Shown here one piece after another: positions 7,865-15,623 of a DNA stretch of 64,000 nt. The notes beneath the pieces were generated by a model. It was not told where the DNA came from and did not search any database. It saw only the letters and a list, made by a program, of their open reading frames with translations. Every line of letters begins with the position of its first letter. Positions within the stretch are counted from its first letter, which is position 1. The DNA comes from Effusibacillus pohliae DSM 22757. Its GTDB lineage: Bacteria; Bacillota; Bacilli; Tumebacillales; Effusibacillaceae. Location: the NCBI RefSeq assembly GCF_000376225.1, contig NZ_AQXL01000130.1, positions 46,234-110,233 on the forward strand. Direction: 5' to 3'. A program made the position numbers and the translations under genes.

Positions 7865-9403
7865 ATGTTCGGAAACGGGCGGGCGCACAAAAGGGAATCG
7901 CTGGTTGTCGATCAAAAAGTCAAAAAGTTCAGGAAGAAGGTGTGCGAAAAAATGACATTAACCGCAGCTCATTGGATCTATGCTTTGGTGACCCTGGTCG
8001 TGATCCTCACGGTTCTGTTTCGAAGGGGCGTCGTTTTGCCGACTCTCGTTGGCACATTGCTGGTCGCTTGGGTGCACAAAGGAAGTTTTGTCGGTGGACT
8101 GCAGGCGATTTTCAATGCGAATCTGGTAGCGGCGAAGGAACTGTTCAGCATTTTTCTGATCATCACGTTCATGGTGGCGCTGCTGCATTCTCTGAAAGAT
8201 CTCGGAGCGGACAAGAGGATGATCACACCGATCCAAAAAGTGTTCACCAACGGACACGTGGCCTTCTGGGTGTTGGCCGGGATCACCTATTTCATTTCCC
8301 TCTTTTTCTGGCCGACTCCTGCTGTACCCCTGCTTGGCGCTTTGCTGATCCCAGCGGCGATTCGGGCGGGCCTGCCGGCGATGGGCGCGGCGATGGTGGT
8401 TGCGATTGCGGGTCAGGGCATGGCCTTGTCGTCCGACTATGTGATGCAAGTGGCTCCGATGCTCAGCGCGAAAGCGGCAGGCGTCGACAAATCGTTGGTC
8501 GCCGACCGCGGATTGCTGCTGTCGCTGATCACCGGCGGAACGGCGATGATCGTTTCCTATGCGCTGATGGCCAAACGTATGCGAAAAGCGGGGGATCTTG
8601 AAATTGACCGCGAACTTGGCATCCTCGGCTCCCTGCAGACGCAGGCGGAAGTGTCTGCCGCATCGGAAACCGGCTCTCCTCAGATGACCGCCATGGAAAA
8701 ATGGGGCAAGCTGTTCGCCGTACTGGTCCCGCTGTCCTTGCTGGCGGTTGTGGTCTATATGGCGTCTACCAAAATCAACGGGCGGATGGGCGGATTTGAA
8801 GGCGGTGACGGCGCCGCGTTTATCGGCGGTGTGGCAGCCCTGTTGCTGGTGCTGGCGTCGTTTGCATACGGCCGTGTGCACGCGCTCGATAAAATCAGCG
8901 AGCATATGGTGGAAGGATTCGTGTTTGCGTTCAAAGCGATGGGGCCGGTCGTGCCGATCGCAGGCTTCTTTTTCCTCGGCAGCGGTGATTTTGCCGGAAC
9001 CATTCTGTCGTTGAAAGAGGGAATGAAGGCACCCCATTTTCTGCCGGATTTGGTGCAGGCGGCTCAGTCGTTCATCCCGGCGAACGGATTCCTTACGGCG
9101 TTTGGCATTTTGCTGGTGGGAATGTTGTGCGGGCTGGAAGGTTCCGGTTTTTCCGGATTGCCGTTGACCGGCAGTCTATCGGGGGCACTGGCGGCTGGGG
9201 CGCATGTGGATCCTGCCACGTTGGCGGCGATCGGACAGATGGGATCGGTCTGGACGGGCGGCGGCACGCTGATTGCCTGGTCATCGCTGGTGGCGGTCGC
9301 CGGTTTTGCAGGCGTACCTGTGATCGAACTGGCGCGCAAAAACTTCTTGCCGGTTGTGGCGGGGCTGGTGTTGTCGACGATCGTGGCGCTTGTAATCTGG
9401 TAA
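7865..9403 (+). CDS. Polytopic membrane transporter (about 12 TM), substrate unknown
   Basis: A protein of up to 512 residues with two sets of membrane spans separated by a hydrophilic loop near residues 245-290. Conserved-looking pore segments include FFWPTPAVPLLGALL and GLEGSGFSGLPLTGSLSG, plus IGQMGSVWTGGGTLIAWSS. This arrangement recalls carboxylate or citrate-type permeases, but I do not recognise the exact family. ATG 7865 has a perfect but very close SD (AAAGGAGGTGA); ATG 7952, with AAGAAGG further upstream, would remove a charged 29-residue extension and begin right before the first membrane span. It follows the creatininase gene in the same orientation, so probably carries that pathway's substrate. 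Confidence 0.8.
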   Translation: MFGNGRAHKRESLVVDQKVKKFRKKVCEKMTLTAAHWIYALVTLVVILTVLFRRGVVLPTLVGTLLVAWVHKGSFVGGLQAIFNANLVAAKELFSIFLIITFMVALLHSLKDLGADKRMITPIQKVFTNGHVAFWVLAGITYFISLFFWPTPAVPLLGALLIPAAIRAGLPAMGAAMVVAIAGQGMALSSDYVMQVAPMLSAKAAGVDKSLVADRGLLLSLITGGTAMIVSYALMAKRMRKAGDLEIDRELGILGSLQTQAEVSAASETGSPQMTAMEKWGKLFAVLVPLSLLAVVVYMASTKINGRMGGFEGGDGAAFIGGVAALLLVLASFAYGRVHALDKISEHMVEGFVFAFKAMGPVVPIAGFFFLGSGDFAGTILSLKEGMKAPHFLPDLVQAAQSFIPANGFLTAFGILLVGMLCGLEGSGFSGLPLTGSLSGALAAGAHVDPATLAAIGQMGSVWTGGGTLIAWSSLVAVAGFAGVPVIELARKNFLPVVAGLVLSTIVALVIW

Positions 9404-9430
9404 AGAGTTTGAAAGTTTTGCAAAAAACAG

Positions 9431-9485
9431 TTGACGCAATAGAGATGGATCGGTAAAATGAAGATAAGAATTTTGGTATACCAAA
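9431..9485 (+). promoter_or_regulatory. Promoter with perfect GntR-type operator (distal copy)
   Basis: TTGACG, 17 bp, TAAAAT (9431-9459) form a good sigma-A promoter. The perfect 14-bp palindrome TTTGGTATACCAAA occupies 9472-9485, at about +6 to +20, where it would block initiation. Confidence 0.65.
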
Positions 9486-9567
9486 TACCAAGAACGCATA
9501 AGTGTAAACCAATCGCACTTGCTAAAGCAAACGAATCACGGGCGTATGAGGGTTCGGCGGCTCAATA

Positions 9568-9595
9568 CTTGATAGTTTGGTATACCATATACAAT
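9568..9595 (+). promoter_or_regulatory. Second promoter with embedded GntR-type operator
   Basis: CTTGAT (9568) and TACAAT (9590-9595) are separated by about 16 bp, with TTTGGTATACCATA (9576-9589) filling the spacer. It is the proximal promoter of the diiron-enzyme operon. Confidence 0.55.
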
Positions 9596-9651
9596 AAACA
9601 GCAGTGAACTGACCGAATCCCCGGCCCGCAAAACAAAGGAGGAATCTTGTC

Positions 9652-10371
9652 ATGGCCGAAATGTTGCCACGCGAAGAGTTTCGCAAACAGTTGGAGGAAG
9701 CGATCAAGGGCAAGCACAGCCAGGCGTCTCCGTTCAGTGTCGCCTGGTCGAACGGGCAGCTGCAGCGTGAACATTTTGCCCGCTGGGCGGAAAACCACTA
9801 CCACTACGTAGGCCCGTTTGCCGACTATCTGGCCTACATCTACGCGAACATTCCCGACAAACTGACGGACGCAAAGGATTTTATCCTGCAAAACATGTGG
9901 GAAGAAGAATTGGGGGGTGACCGGCACACCGACCTGCTGATCCGATTTGCGGAAGCGTGCGGGACCACCCGCGAACGGGTGACCGACCCGGCCAACATGC
10001 TGCCCACTACGCTCGGGCTGCAAAGCTGGTGTTACGCTGTCGCTTTCCGGGAGCATTTCGTGGTGGCGACCGCCGCTCTGATCGTCGGTCTCGAATCGCA
10101 GGTGCCGGACATCTACCGCAAGCAGCTGCCGCCGTTGAAGGAAAAATACGGTTTTACCGATGAAGAAGTCGAATTCTTCGACCTGCACATCGTATCGGAC
10201 GAAATTCACGGGGAGCGCGGCTACCAAATCGTGCTCGACTATGCGGATACCCCCGAACTGCAGCAACGCTGCCTGGAAATCGTGCGCACCGGCGCGAAAA
10301 TGAGATGGATGTACATGGATGGACTCTATCGCGCCTATGTGCAGCCGGATCTCGAAAAAGTAGGAGTGTAG
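9652..10371 (+). CDS. Haem-oxygenase-fold diiron enzyme (TenA/PqqC/CADD superfamily)
   Basis: A 239-residue helical protein. Candidate metal ligands appear in the expected order: Glu84/Glu86 and His92 in WEEELGGDRHTD, Glu148 in GLESQVPDIY, and His179, Asp183 and His186 in FFDLHIVSDEIHGERGY. This pattern is characteristic of haem-oxygenase-like diiron oxidases/oxygenases rather than classical TenA thiaminases, which use a catalytic cysteine. Members cleave C-C bonds or oxidise amines and amino acids; the substrate here is unknown. AAAGGAGG nine bases before ATG confirms the start. It heads an operon with an aldehyde dehydrogenase, suggesting it generates an aldehyde or its precursor. Two GntR-type operators lie upstream. 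Confidence 0.85.
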   Translation: MAEMLPREEFRKQLEEAIKGKHSQASPFSVAWSNGQLQREHFARWAENHYHYVGPFADYLAYIYANIPDKLTDAKDFILQNMWEEELGGDRHTDLLIRFAEACGTTRERVTDPANMLPTTLGLQSWCYAVAFREHFVVATAALIVGLESQVPDIYRKQLPPLKEKYGFTDEEVEFFDLHIVSDEIHGERGYQIVLDYADTPELQQRCLEIVRTGAKMRWMYMDGLYRAYVQPDLEKVGV

Positions 10372-10390
10372 CAGCCTCAATCGGCGGCAA

Positions 10391-10422
10391 ACGGCAGTTT
10401 TCCCGCGCGGAAAACTGCCGTT
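10391..10422 (+). terminator. Intergenic hairpin between the diiron enzyme and aldehyde dehydrogenase genes
   Basis: ACGGCAGTTTTCC and GGAAAACTGCCGT form a 13-bp perfect stem with a tiny loop. There is no downstream T-run, so it looks more like an mRNA-processing or stability element than a full terminator. Confidence 0.6.
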
Positions 10423-10456
10423 CCGGCCTGTATCAACGAATGAAGAAGGTGGCAGG

Positions 10457-11920
10457 ATGATCGGAACCACAGTCCATACGTACAAAAATTACATCGGCGG
10501 CGAATGGGTGGAAGCGTCGAACGGCGAAACGTTTGACAGCATCAATCCGGCGGATACGGAAGACATCGTCGGACGTTTTCCGGCCTGCACGGCGGAAGAT
10601 GCGATCCGGGCGATCCGCGCGGCGGAAGCAGCGTTTCCCGGATGGGCCAGGACAGCTCCCGCCAAGCGGGCGGAGATTCTGAACAAAGCGGCCGATCTTC
10701 TGGAACGTCGGCTGGAGAGAATCGCGCAGGAACTGACCCGGGAAGAAGGAAAAGTGATCTCCGCCAGCCGAATGGAAGTCAAACGCTCCGCCGCCACCTT
10801 ACGCTATTATGCGGCAGAAGGCCTCAGTTTCAGCGGCGAAACGTTCCCGAACGACGATCCCGCTTCCCTCGTGTTTACGATCCGCGAACCTTTGGGGGTG
10901 GTATCGGTGATCACCCCGTGGAATTTTCCCGTATCCATTCCGGCGAGAAAAATCGCCCCCGCCCTGATCACCGGCAACACGGTGGTGTTCAAGCCGGCAT
11001 CCGATACGCCGTTGATGGGGTTGCGGCTGGTGGAAGCGTTGGTCGATGCCGGGGTTCCGGCCGGAGTCCTGAACTTTGTGACCGGATCCGCGTCGAAGGT
11101 GGGGCAGCCATTGACCGCGGATCCGGCGGTCAAGGCGGTCACGTTCACCGGATCGACGCAGGCGGGAGAAGCGATCCACCGTTCCGTGCCGCTGACGACC
11201 CGCACCCAGATGGAGTTGGGCGGCAAAAATCCGCTTTTGATCATGGAAGACGCCGACCTGGAGAAAGCGGTGGAGCTGACGATCAAAGGCGGTTTTGAGT
11301 TGACGGGCCAGGCGTGCACCGGCACCAGCCGCGTGATTGTGATGCGTTCCGTGCACGATCAATACGTGGAAAAGCTCGTGCAGCACACCAGCCGGTTAAA
11401 AATCGGCAACGGCTTTACCGACGGCGTGCAGATCGGTCCGCTGGCGAATCGCAGTCAACTGGCAACGGTGATTGACTATGTGGCAGTCGGCCGGGCGGAA
11501 GGGGCGACATTGGTGTACGGTGGCGAACATCTGACAGACGGCGAGTACGGTAAAGGCTACTACGTGCGGCCGGCCATTTTTACCGGTGTCACACCGGATA
11601 TGCGCATCGCCCGGGAAGAAATTTTTGGGCCGGTCGTGGCTGTGATCGCGGTCGACAGCCTGGAAGAAGCCCTGCGGGTGGCCAATTCGGTCGAGTACGG
11701 ACTCTCCGCATCGATCGTCACGAAGGATCTCGAAAAGGCGCAAATTTTTGTCAAAGAGATTCAATCCGGCACAGTCAAGGTCAACCGCACGACCACCGGT
11801 AACCTGATGAACGTGCCATTTGGCGGATTGAAAAAATCGAGCTCGTCCACATTCCGGGAATCGGGCCGGGTCGGACTGGAATTTTTCACGCAGATGAAGA
11901 CAGTGTACTTCGGGTATTGA
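10457..11920 (+). CDS. NAD(P)-dependent aldehyde dehydrogenase, alpha-ketoglutarate semialdehyde dehydrogenase-like
   Basis: A 487-residue ALDH of normal length. ITPWNFPVSIPARKIAPALI and VFKPASDTP form the cofactor pocket, ELGGKNP carries the general base Glu253, and GQACTGTSRV carries the catalytic Cys287. The TGQACTGTSR segment resembles 2,5-dioxopentanoate dehydrogenases (GucD/YcbD type), but the aldehyde cannot be fixed by sequence alone. It lies 86 bp after the diiron enzyme and 19 bp before the GlcG-like gene, in one transcription unit. The intergenic hairpin-like stretch around 10391-10425 (GGCAGTTTTCCCGC and its inverted copy) may modulate readthrough. Confidence 0.92.
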   Translation: MIGTTVHTYKNYIGGEWVEASNGETFDSINPADTEDIVGRFPACTAEDAIRAIRAAEAAFPGWARTAPAKRAEILNKAADLLERRLERIAQELTREEGKVISASRMEVKRSAATLRYYAAEGLSFSGETFPNDDPASLVFTIREPLGVVSVITPWNFPVSIPARKIAPALITGNTVVFKPASDTPLMGLRLVEALVDAGVPAGVLNFVTGSASKVGQPLTADPAVKAVTFTGSTQAGEAIHRSVPLTTRTQMELGGKNPLLIMEDADLEKAVELTIKGGFELTGQACTGTSRVIVMRSVHDQYVEKLVQHTSRLKIGNGFTDGVQIGPLANRSQLATVIDYVAVGRAEGATLVYGGEHLTDGEYGKGYYVRPAIFTGVTPDMRIAREEIFGPVVAVIAVDSLEEALRVANSVEYGLSASIVTKDLEKAQIFVKEIQSGTVKVNRTTTGNLMNVPFGGLKKSSSSTFRESGRVGLEFFTQMKTVYFGY

Positions 11921-11938
11921 GACGGAAGGAGAGTGGAT

Positions 11939-12418
11939 ATGAAACAAGTGTTCAAGTTGGAACTGGCGGACGCAAAACGGATGATCGAGGCGGCGAAGCA
12001 AAAAGCAGCGGAGATTGGCGTCCCGGAAACGATCGCGATCGTCGATGACGGCGGCCACCTGATCGCGCTGGAACGGATGGACGGCGCCCGCATCACCGGT
12101 CCGGAGATCGCGGCGGCAAAAGCGTTTACGGCCGCTGGCCACAAACGTTCCACCCATCTGTTCAACACAGAGCCGAACGGACCGGCGCTGCCCGGCAACG
12201 AGGCGTACGGCATCCAATTGATGTTTCCGGGCAAGTTCGCCATTTTCGTAGGAGGCTTCCCGGTTGTCGTCGACGGCCAGGTGATCGGCGGCGTCGGCAT
12301 CAGCGGCGGCAACGGCGAACAGGATACGGCGGTTGGCACGGCTGCGCTGCAGGCACTGAAGGAAGCACTGGCCCCGGCAGGCCACACGGTGGTCGCCGAG
12401 CCGAACATCAAGCTCTAG
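11939..12418 (+). CDS. GlcG/HbpS family protein (DUF336)
   Basis: A 159-residue protein with the family hallmarks: IAIVDDGGHLIALERMDGA near residues 30-48, AKAFTAAGHKRS, FPGKFAIFVGGFPVVV and VIGGVGISGGNGEQDTAVG. GlcG/HbpS proteins form octamers; some bind haem or cobalamin and others are found in catabolic operons with no clear role. ATG 11939 is preferred to GTG 11933 because AGGAG lies seven bases upstream. The gene sits between the aldehyde dehydrogenase and the split ChrA-type transporter, so it belongs to the same operon. Confidence 0.9.
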   Translation: MKQVFKLELADAKRMIEAAKQKAAEIGVPETIAIVDDGGHLIALERMDGARITGPEIAAAKAFTAAGHKRSTHLFNTEPNGPALPGNEAYGIQLMFPGKFAIFVGGFPVVVDGQVIGGVGISGGNGEQDTAVGTAALQALKEALAPAGHTVVAEPNIKL

Positions 12419-12442
12419 TTCAAGCGAAAAGAAGGGATTTCG

Positions 12443-13021
12443 ATGTCCTATCGGCAACTGATCATCGGATTTGCACGATCCGGGGTTCTCGGGTACGGCG
12501 GGGGCCCCTCGGTGATCCCCTTGATCCGGTATGAAGCGGTCGAAAAGTACAGATGGATGAGCGACGAAGATTTCGGCGATGTGCTTGCGTTGGCGAACGC
12601 GCTGCCCGGCCCGATTGCCACGAAAATGGCCGCTTACATCGGATACAGGGTGAAAGGCACCTCGGGTGCCGTTGTCGCGATTCTGGCCCACATTCTGCCT
12701 ACCGTCATCGCCATGATCGGGCTGCTTGGCTCGCTGTACGCCCTCCGGGAATCATCCGTGGTAAGCGGCATGATCCGGGCGGTAGGACCTGTGATCGGGG
12801 TGATGCTGGCGGTGATGGCGTATGAGTTTTTCGCCAAAACGTGGAAAGGGATGGGGCCGGTGCGGGCGATTCTGGTGACGCTCGTCAGCCTGCTGGCTTT
12901 GCAGGGACTGGGCATCCATCCGGCCGTGTTGATTGTCGTGTTCCTGGCGGTCGCATTTTTCAAGACTACCTTTAAAAATACGGTTGCTTCATCAGCGAAA
13001 GGGACGGCGGAAAAATTATGA
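12443..13021 (+). CDS. Short-chain ChrA-type transporter, first half
   Basis: A 192-residue membrane protein of the chromate transporter (CHR) family. The N-terminal signature GYGGGPSVIPLIRYE and the segment DVLALANALPGPIATKMAAY are diagnostic. About five to six membrane spans make it a half-length protein, as in the paired YwrA/YwrB of Bacillus. Its stop overlaps the start of the second half by 4 bp, so the two subunits are probably made in a fixed ratio and assemble as a heterodimer. CHR proteins export chromate in some bacteria; in a metabolic operon they may export another anion. Confidence 0.9.
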   Translation: MSYRQLIIGFARSGVLGYGGGPSVIPLIRYEAVEKYRWMSDEDFGDVLALANALPGPIATKMAAYIGYRVKGTSGAVVAILAHILPTVIAMIGLLGSLYALRESSVVSGMIRAVGPVIGVMLAVMAYEFFAKTWKGMGPVRAILVTLVSLLALQGLGIHPAVLIVVFLAVAFFKTTFKNTVASSAKGTAEKL

Positions 13022-13548
13022 CGTATCTGCAATTGTTTTGGGCGTTTTTTCTATCGAATATCCTGGGCTATGGCGGCGGTCCGCCTTCGATTCCGCTGAT
13101 CCAGAAGGAAGTGGTCGACCACTACGGATGGCTGACGTTGAAACAGTTCGGCGATCTGCTCGCTTTGGGGAATGCGCTGCCGGGACCGATCGCGACGAAA
13201 ATGGCCGGGTTTGTCGGATACCAGGTGGGCGGTGTGACGGGGGCTGCGGTCGCTCTGATCGCCACCGTGCTGCCTTCGGCGGTGGCTGTGGTGGTACTGT
13301 TCAAATTTGTCGATCTGTTCCGGGAAGCCCCGCAAGTGAAAGCGATGACGCGGGCGGTGCAACCGGTGGTGGCGGTGCTGCTCGCTGTGCTGGCGTACCA
13401 ATTTTTGCTTGATGCGTGGCACGCCAGCGGGTGGCTCAACACCGGCGTGCTGGCGATCGCCAGTTATGTGGCGCTGGAGGTCATCAAGATTCACCCGGCC
13501 TTCGTGATCTCGGGAGCGTTGGCGTATGGGGCTTTGTTTCTCAGTTAA
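13018..13548 (+). CDS. Short-chain ChrA-type transporter, second half
   Basis: A 176-residue paralogue of the preceding gene. It shows the same signature GYGGGPPSIPLIQKE and LLALGNALPGPIATKMAGF, then membrane segments to the C-terminus. The ATGA overlap with the upstream gene shows translational coupling. It is followed after 35 bp by the second GntR gene. Two antiparallel CHR halves are expected to form one transporter; the cargo in this operon is not known. Confidence 0.9.
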   Translation: MTYLQLFWAFFLSNILGYGGGPPSIPLIQKEVVDHYGWLTLKQFGDLLALGNALPGPIATKMAGFVGYQVGGVTGAAVALIATVLPSAVAVVVLFKFVDLFREAPQVKAMTRAVQPVVAVLLAVLAYQFLLDAWHASGWLNTGVLAIASYVALEVIKIHPAFVISGALAYGALFLS

Positions 13549-13583
13549 CCGGCAGCTTGCAGGCAAGGAGGTGAGCCGCCAGG

Positions 13584-14264
13584 ATGCATGGGCAGCAGGA
13601 ACTGTGGGCTGCGGAAGAACTGGTGCCGATTCGGGATAAAGTCTACCAGTATTTGAAGCAGCAGATTTTGAACGGGGTGTACAAGGCGGGCGACCGCCTG
13701 GTCGAGCGGGAACTGGCCGGACAGCTGGGCATCAGCCGGACGCCGATCCGGGAAGCGCTGTTCAGGCTGGAATCGGCCGGGCTGGTGGTGACGGTGCCGC
13801 GGCGTGGCGTGGTGGTGACGCAAATTTCCCGTGAGGAGATCGAAGAGATTTTCACGATCCTGTCATCGCTCGAGGCATTGGCGGTCCGCCTGGCCGCGCA
13901 AAAAATCGATGACCAAACGGCGGTCGAATTCGGCCGGATGATCAGGCAAATCGACCTTTATTTGAACGGTGATTCCAAACAGGAGATCGGCCAGCTCCAC
14001 ATCGAGATCAATGAACAGATTTACAAAGCGGCAAAAAGTCCCAGGTTGTACGAAATGCTGAGCGGGCTGCTCGATTACATCCGGGCGTTCGCCCATCTTG
14101 GACATGAGATGCCGGGCCGGATGGAGCAGGCGATGCGGGAACACCGGGACATTCTGGAAGCGGTGCGCAACAAGGAAGTCGAGCTGGCGGAAAACCTGAC
14201 GAAGATTCACATTGAAAATTCGAGGAAAGCCTATTTGCGGGCCACGCAGGGCAAGGAGGTGTAA
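13584..14264 (+). CDS. GntR-family transcriptional regulator with FCD domain (paralogue 2)
   Basis: A 226-residue close paralogue of the regulator at 4614. The helix-turn-helix segment VERELAGQLGISRTPIREAL is nearly identical to the first copy, as are the wing PRRGVVVTQIS and the FCD stretches EQIYKAAKSPRLYEML and YIRAFAHLGHEMPGR. The near-identical recognition helix suggests both bind the same GTATAC-type operators, while FCD differences could give different ligands. AAGGAGGTGA nine bases before the ATG fixes the start. It lies at the end of the diiron-enzyme operon, so it may be autoregulated through the operators at 9472 and 9576. Confidence 0.92.
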   Translation: MHGQQELWAAEELVPIRDKVYQYLKQQILNGVYKAGDRLVERELAGQLGISRTPIREALFRLESAGLVVTVPRRGVVVTQISREEIEEIFTILSSLEALAVRLAAQKIDDQTAVEFGRMIRQIDLYLNGDSKQEIGQLHIEINEQIYKAAKSPRLYEMLSGLLDYIRAFAHLGHEMPGRMEQAMREHRDILEAVRNKEVELAENLTKIHIENSRKAYLRATQGKEV

Positions 14265-14267
14265 GCC

Positions 14268-14537
14268 TTGGCCATCCGGATTGAAGTGTGCGAAACCAAC
14301 CTGTTGAAACACGCTTCCACAGCTGCCGTATTTTCGAGGATCCAGCGGGAGTTTCCCGAAGTTGAGTTTGCGATCGAATACTTGGAAATGAAGTGCGGCG
14401 GCATCTGCGGAATCTGCAAAAATACGCCGTACGCCTTGGTCAGCAAAAAATTTATTACCGGCATGTCGGCCGACAGTTTTTACGACAACCTGAAACGATA
14501 CCTGACCGGCCTGCTGGCGGAAGATCCGGTCGCGTAA
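14268..14537 (+). CDS. yuzB: YuzB family protein (DUF1450)
   Basis: An 89-residue cysteine-containing small protein. EVCETNLL, VEFAIEYLEMKCGGICGIC and FALVSKKF-like PYALVSKKFI match DUF1450/YuzB; Cys residues in the CGGICGIC cluster could form a metal or Fe-S site. It starts with TTG, supported by AAGGAGGTG embedded in the end of the GntR gene, four bases after that gene's stop. Its function is unknown in Bacillus. Here it precedes a 2Fe-2S ferredoxin and may take part in an electron-transfer chain for the diiron enzyme; that link is inference. Confidence 0.85.
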   Translation: MAIRIEVCETNLLKHASTAAVFSRIQREFPEVEFAIEYLEMKCGGICGICKNTPYALVSKKFITGMSADSFYDNLKRYLTGLLAEDPVA

Positions 14538-14556
14538 ATCATCTGCGCGGTATGGG

Positions 14557-14718
14557 GTGCGGAAAGCACCGGTGACAGAGGTCGGCAATGGGCAACAGTT
14601 TGCGGTCGTGATCGGGCCGGATTTTGATAAGATTGGACAGTTGCTGGAGCAATACGCACAGTCAGGAGGGAATGCCAATGCCGCGGATTCACTTTGCGAG
14701 CACGAACAAGTCGGTTGA
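14557..14718 (+). CDS. Possible small unrecognised protein (53 residues)
   Basis: A GTG-initiated frame with coding-like composition (FAVVIGPDFDKIGQLLEQYA) fills the gap between yuzB and the ferredoxin and overlaps the ferredoxin start by 41 bp. No Shine-Dalgarno sequence is visible and I do not recognise a domain. It may be a gene remnant. Confidence 0.25.
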   Translation: MRKAPVTEVGNGQQFAVVIGPDFDKIGQLLEQYAQSGGNANAADSLCEHEQVG

Positions 14719-15016
14719 AATTGAAGCAGATAGGGAAACGAACATTCTGCGCGCTTCCATCCGGTATGAGGGAGGAATCCCCTACCGTTGCGGCGGCGGC
14801 TTATGTGGAACATGCAAAATCCACATCGAGCAAGGTGCGGAAAATTTGACTCCGATCAAGAAACAGGAGATTGCCCGACTGGGCGACAAACTGCAGGAAG
14901 GATACCGGTTGGCGTGTCAGACATTTACGAAAGGCGATGTGACCATTACCTGGGACACAAGTGTCAATGTGAAGGTGCCGCCAAAGATCAAGGAGTTGTG
15001 GGAGAAAGCGAAATAG
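14678..15016 (+). CDS. Plant-type 2Fe-2S ferredoxin
   Basis: A 112-residue ferredoxin. Cluster ligands are in YRCGGGLCGTCKIH (Cys-x4-Cys-x2-Cys) with the fourth Cys in YRLACQTF. The fold matches plant/xylene-monooxygenase-type ferredoxins that deliver electrons to oxygenases. ATG 14678 is chosen because AGGAGG lies eight bases upstream; an ATG six bases earlier is too close. Being the last gene of the cluster, it is a plausible reductant for the haem-oxygenase-fold diiron enzyme at 9652; no ferredoxin reductase is seen nearby. Confidence 0.9.
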   Translation: MPRIHFASTNKSVEIEADRETNILRASIRYEGGIPYRCGGGLCGTCKIHIEQGAENLTPIKKQEIARLGDKLQEGYRLACQTFTKGDVTITWDTSVNVKVPPKIKELWEKAK

Positions 15017-15093
15017 CCGAATGGCAGCAATTATTGAACTGGCGGAACCACCTCCTGCATCCGGGCACAAAAGAACGGCTTGCACAGTCGCAT

Positions 15094-15121
15094 TTGACAG
15101 TTGCCGTAAATGTGGTATAAT
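15094..15121 (+). promoter_or_regulatory. Sigma-A promoter of the cold-shock gene
   Basis: TTGACA at 15094-15099 and TATAAT at 15116-15121, with a 16-bp spacer, form a consensus promoter about 170 bp upstream of the coding region. Confidence 0.8.
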
Positions 15122-15174
15122 CGAGTCATTGATAAGCCGTTTGCACAAATGTTTGCTTATGATGTGATGAGTAG

Positions 15175-15223
15175 CCGATCGGTCGAGCCATTCTCATAGG
15201 CTGTAAGACTGGTCGGTTTTTTT
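15175..15223 (+). terminator. Leader attenuator hairpin upstream of the cold-shock gene
   Basis: CCGATC and GGTCGG close a stem with an inner GAGCC/GGCT helix, followed by seven T residues (15217-15223). It lies between promoter and gene, so it should terminate transcripts early unless an alternative fold forms. Long structured leaders are typical of cold-shock genes. Confidence 0.65.
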
Positions 15224-15295
15224 CTGGTCATAACGGATTTGGGCAAATGAGTATTTGCAGCCATGCGAGTCATGGCATTTTAGGAGGATTCCCGC

Positions 15296-15496
15296 ATGCA
15301 ACAAGGGACAGTAAAATGGTTCAACCCGGAGAAAGGCTATGGTTTTATCTCGGTCGACGGCGGCGATGACGTGTTTGTTCATTTCAGCGCGATTCTCAGT
15401 GAAGGGTTCAAATCCCTCGATGAAGGACAGCGCGTGCGCTTTGAGGTTGTGCAAGGAAATCGCGGTTTGCAAGCAGCGAACGTAACCAAACTGTAG
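15296..15496 (+). CDS. Cold-shock protein (CspA/CspB family)
   Basis: A 66-residue single cold-shock domain. RNP1 is KGYGFISV and RNP2 is DVFVHFSA; the protein starts [11 protein letters not shown] as in typical Csp proteins. It binds single-stranded RNA/DNA and acts as an RNA chaperone. TTAGGAGG lies eight bases before ATG. Its leader of roughly 170 nt with an internal terminator suggests regulation by RNA folding. A strong terminator follows. The next gene is a DEAD-box helicase, a frequent functional partner in cold adaptation. Confidence 0.97.
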   Translation: MQQGTVKWFNPEKGYGFISVDGGDDVFVHFSAILSEGFKSLDEGQRVRFEVVQGNRGLQAANVTKL

Positions 15497-15505
15497 GTTG
15501 AACGG

Positions 15506-15540
15506 ACCCGTTTGGGGCACTCCCAACGGGTTATTTTTTT
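15506..15540 (+). terminator. Rho-independent terminator of the cold-shock gene
   Basis: ACCCGTTTGGG and CCCAACGGGT form a stem around a short loop, followed by TTATTTTTTT. Confidence 0.85.
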
Positions 15541-15623
15541 CAAACTTGACAAAATACACAAGCAGGACGATTCCGCTCACAGTGGTGTTGAACCCAGTAC
15601 TTGTTGACGAAAGAGGTATTTGA

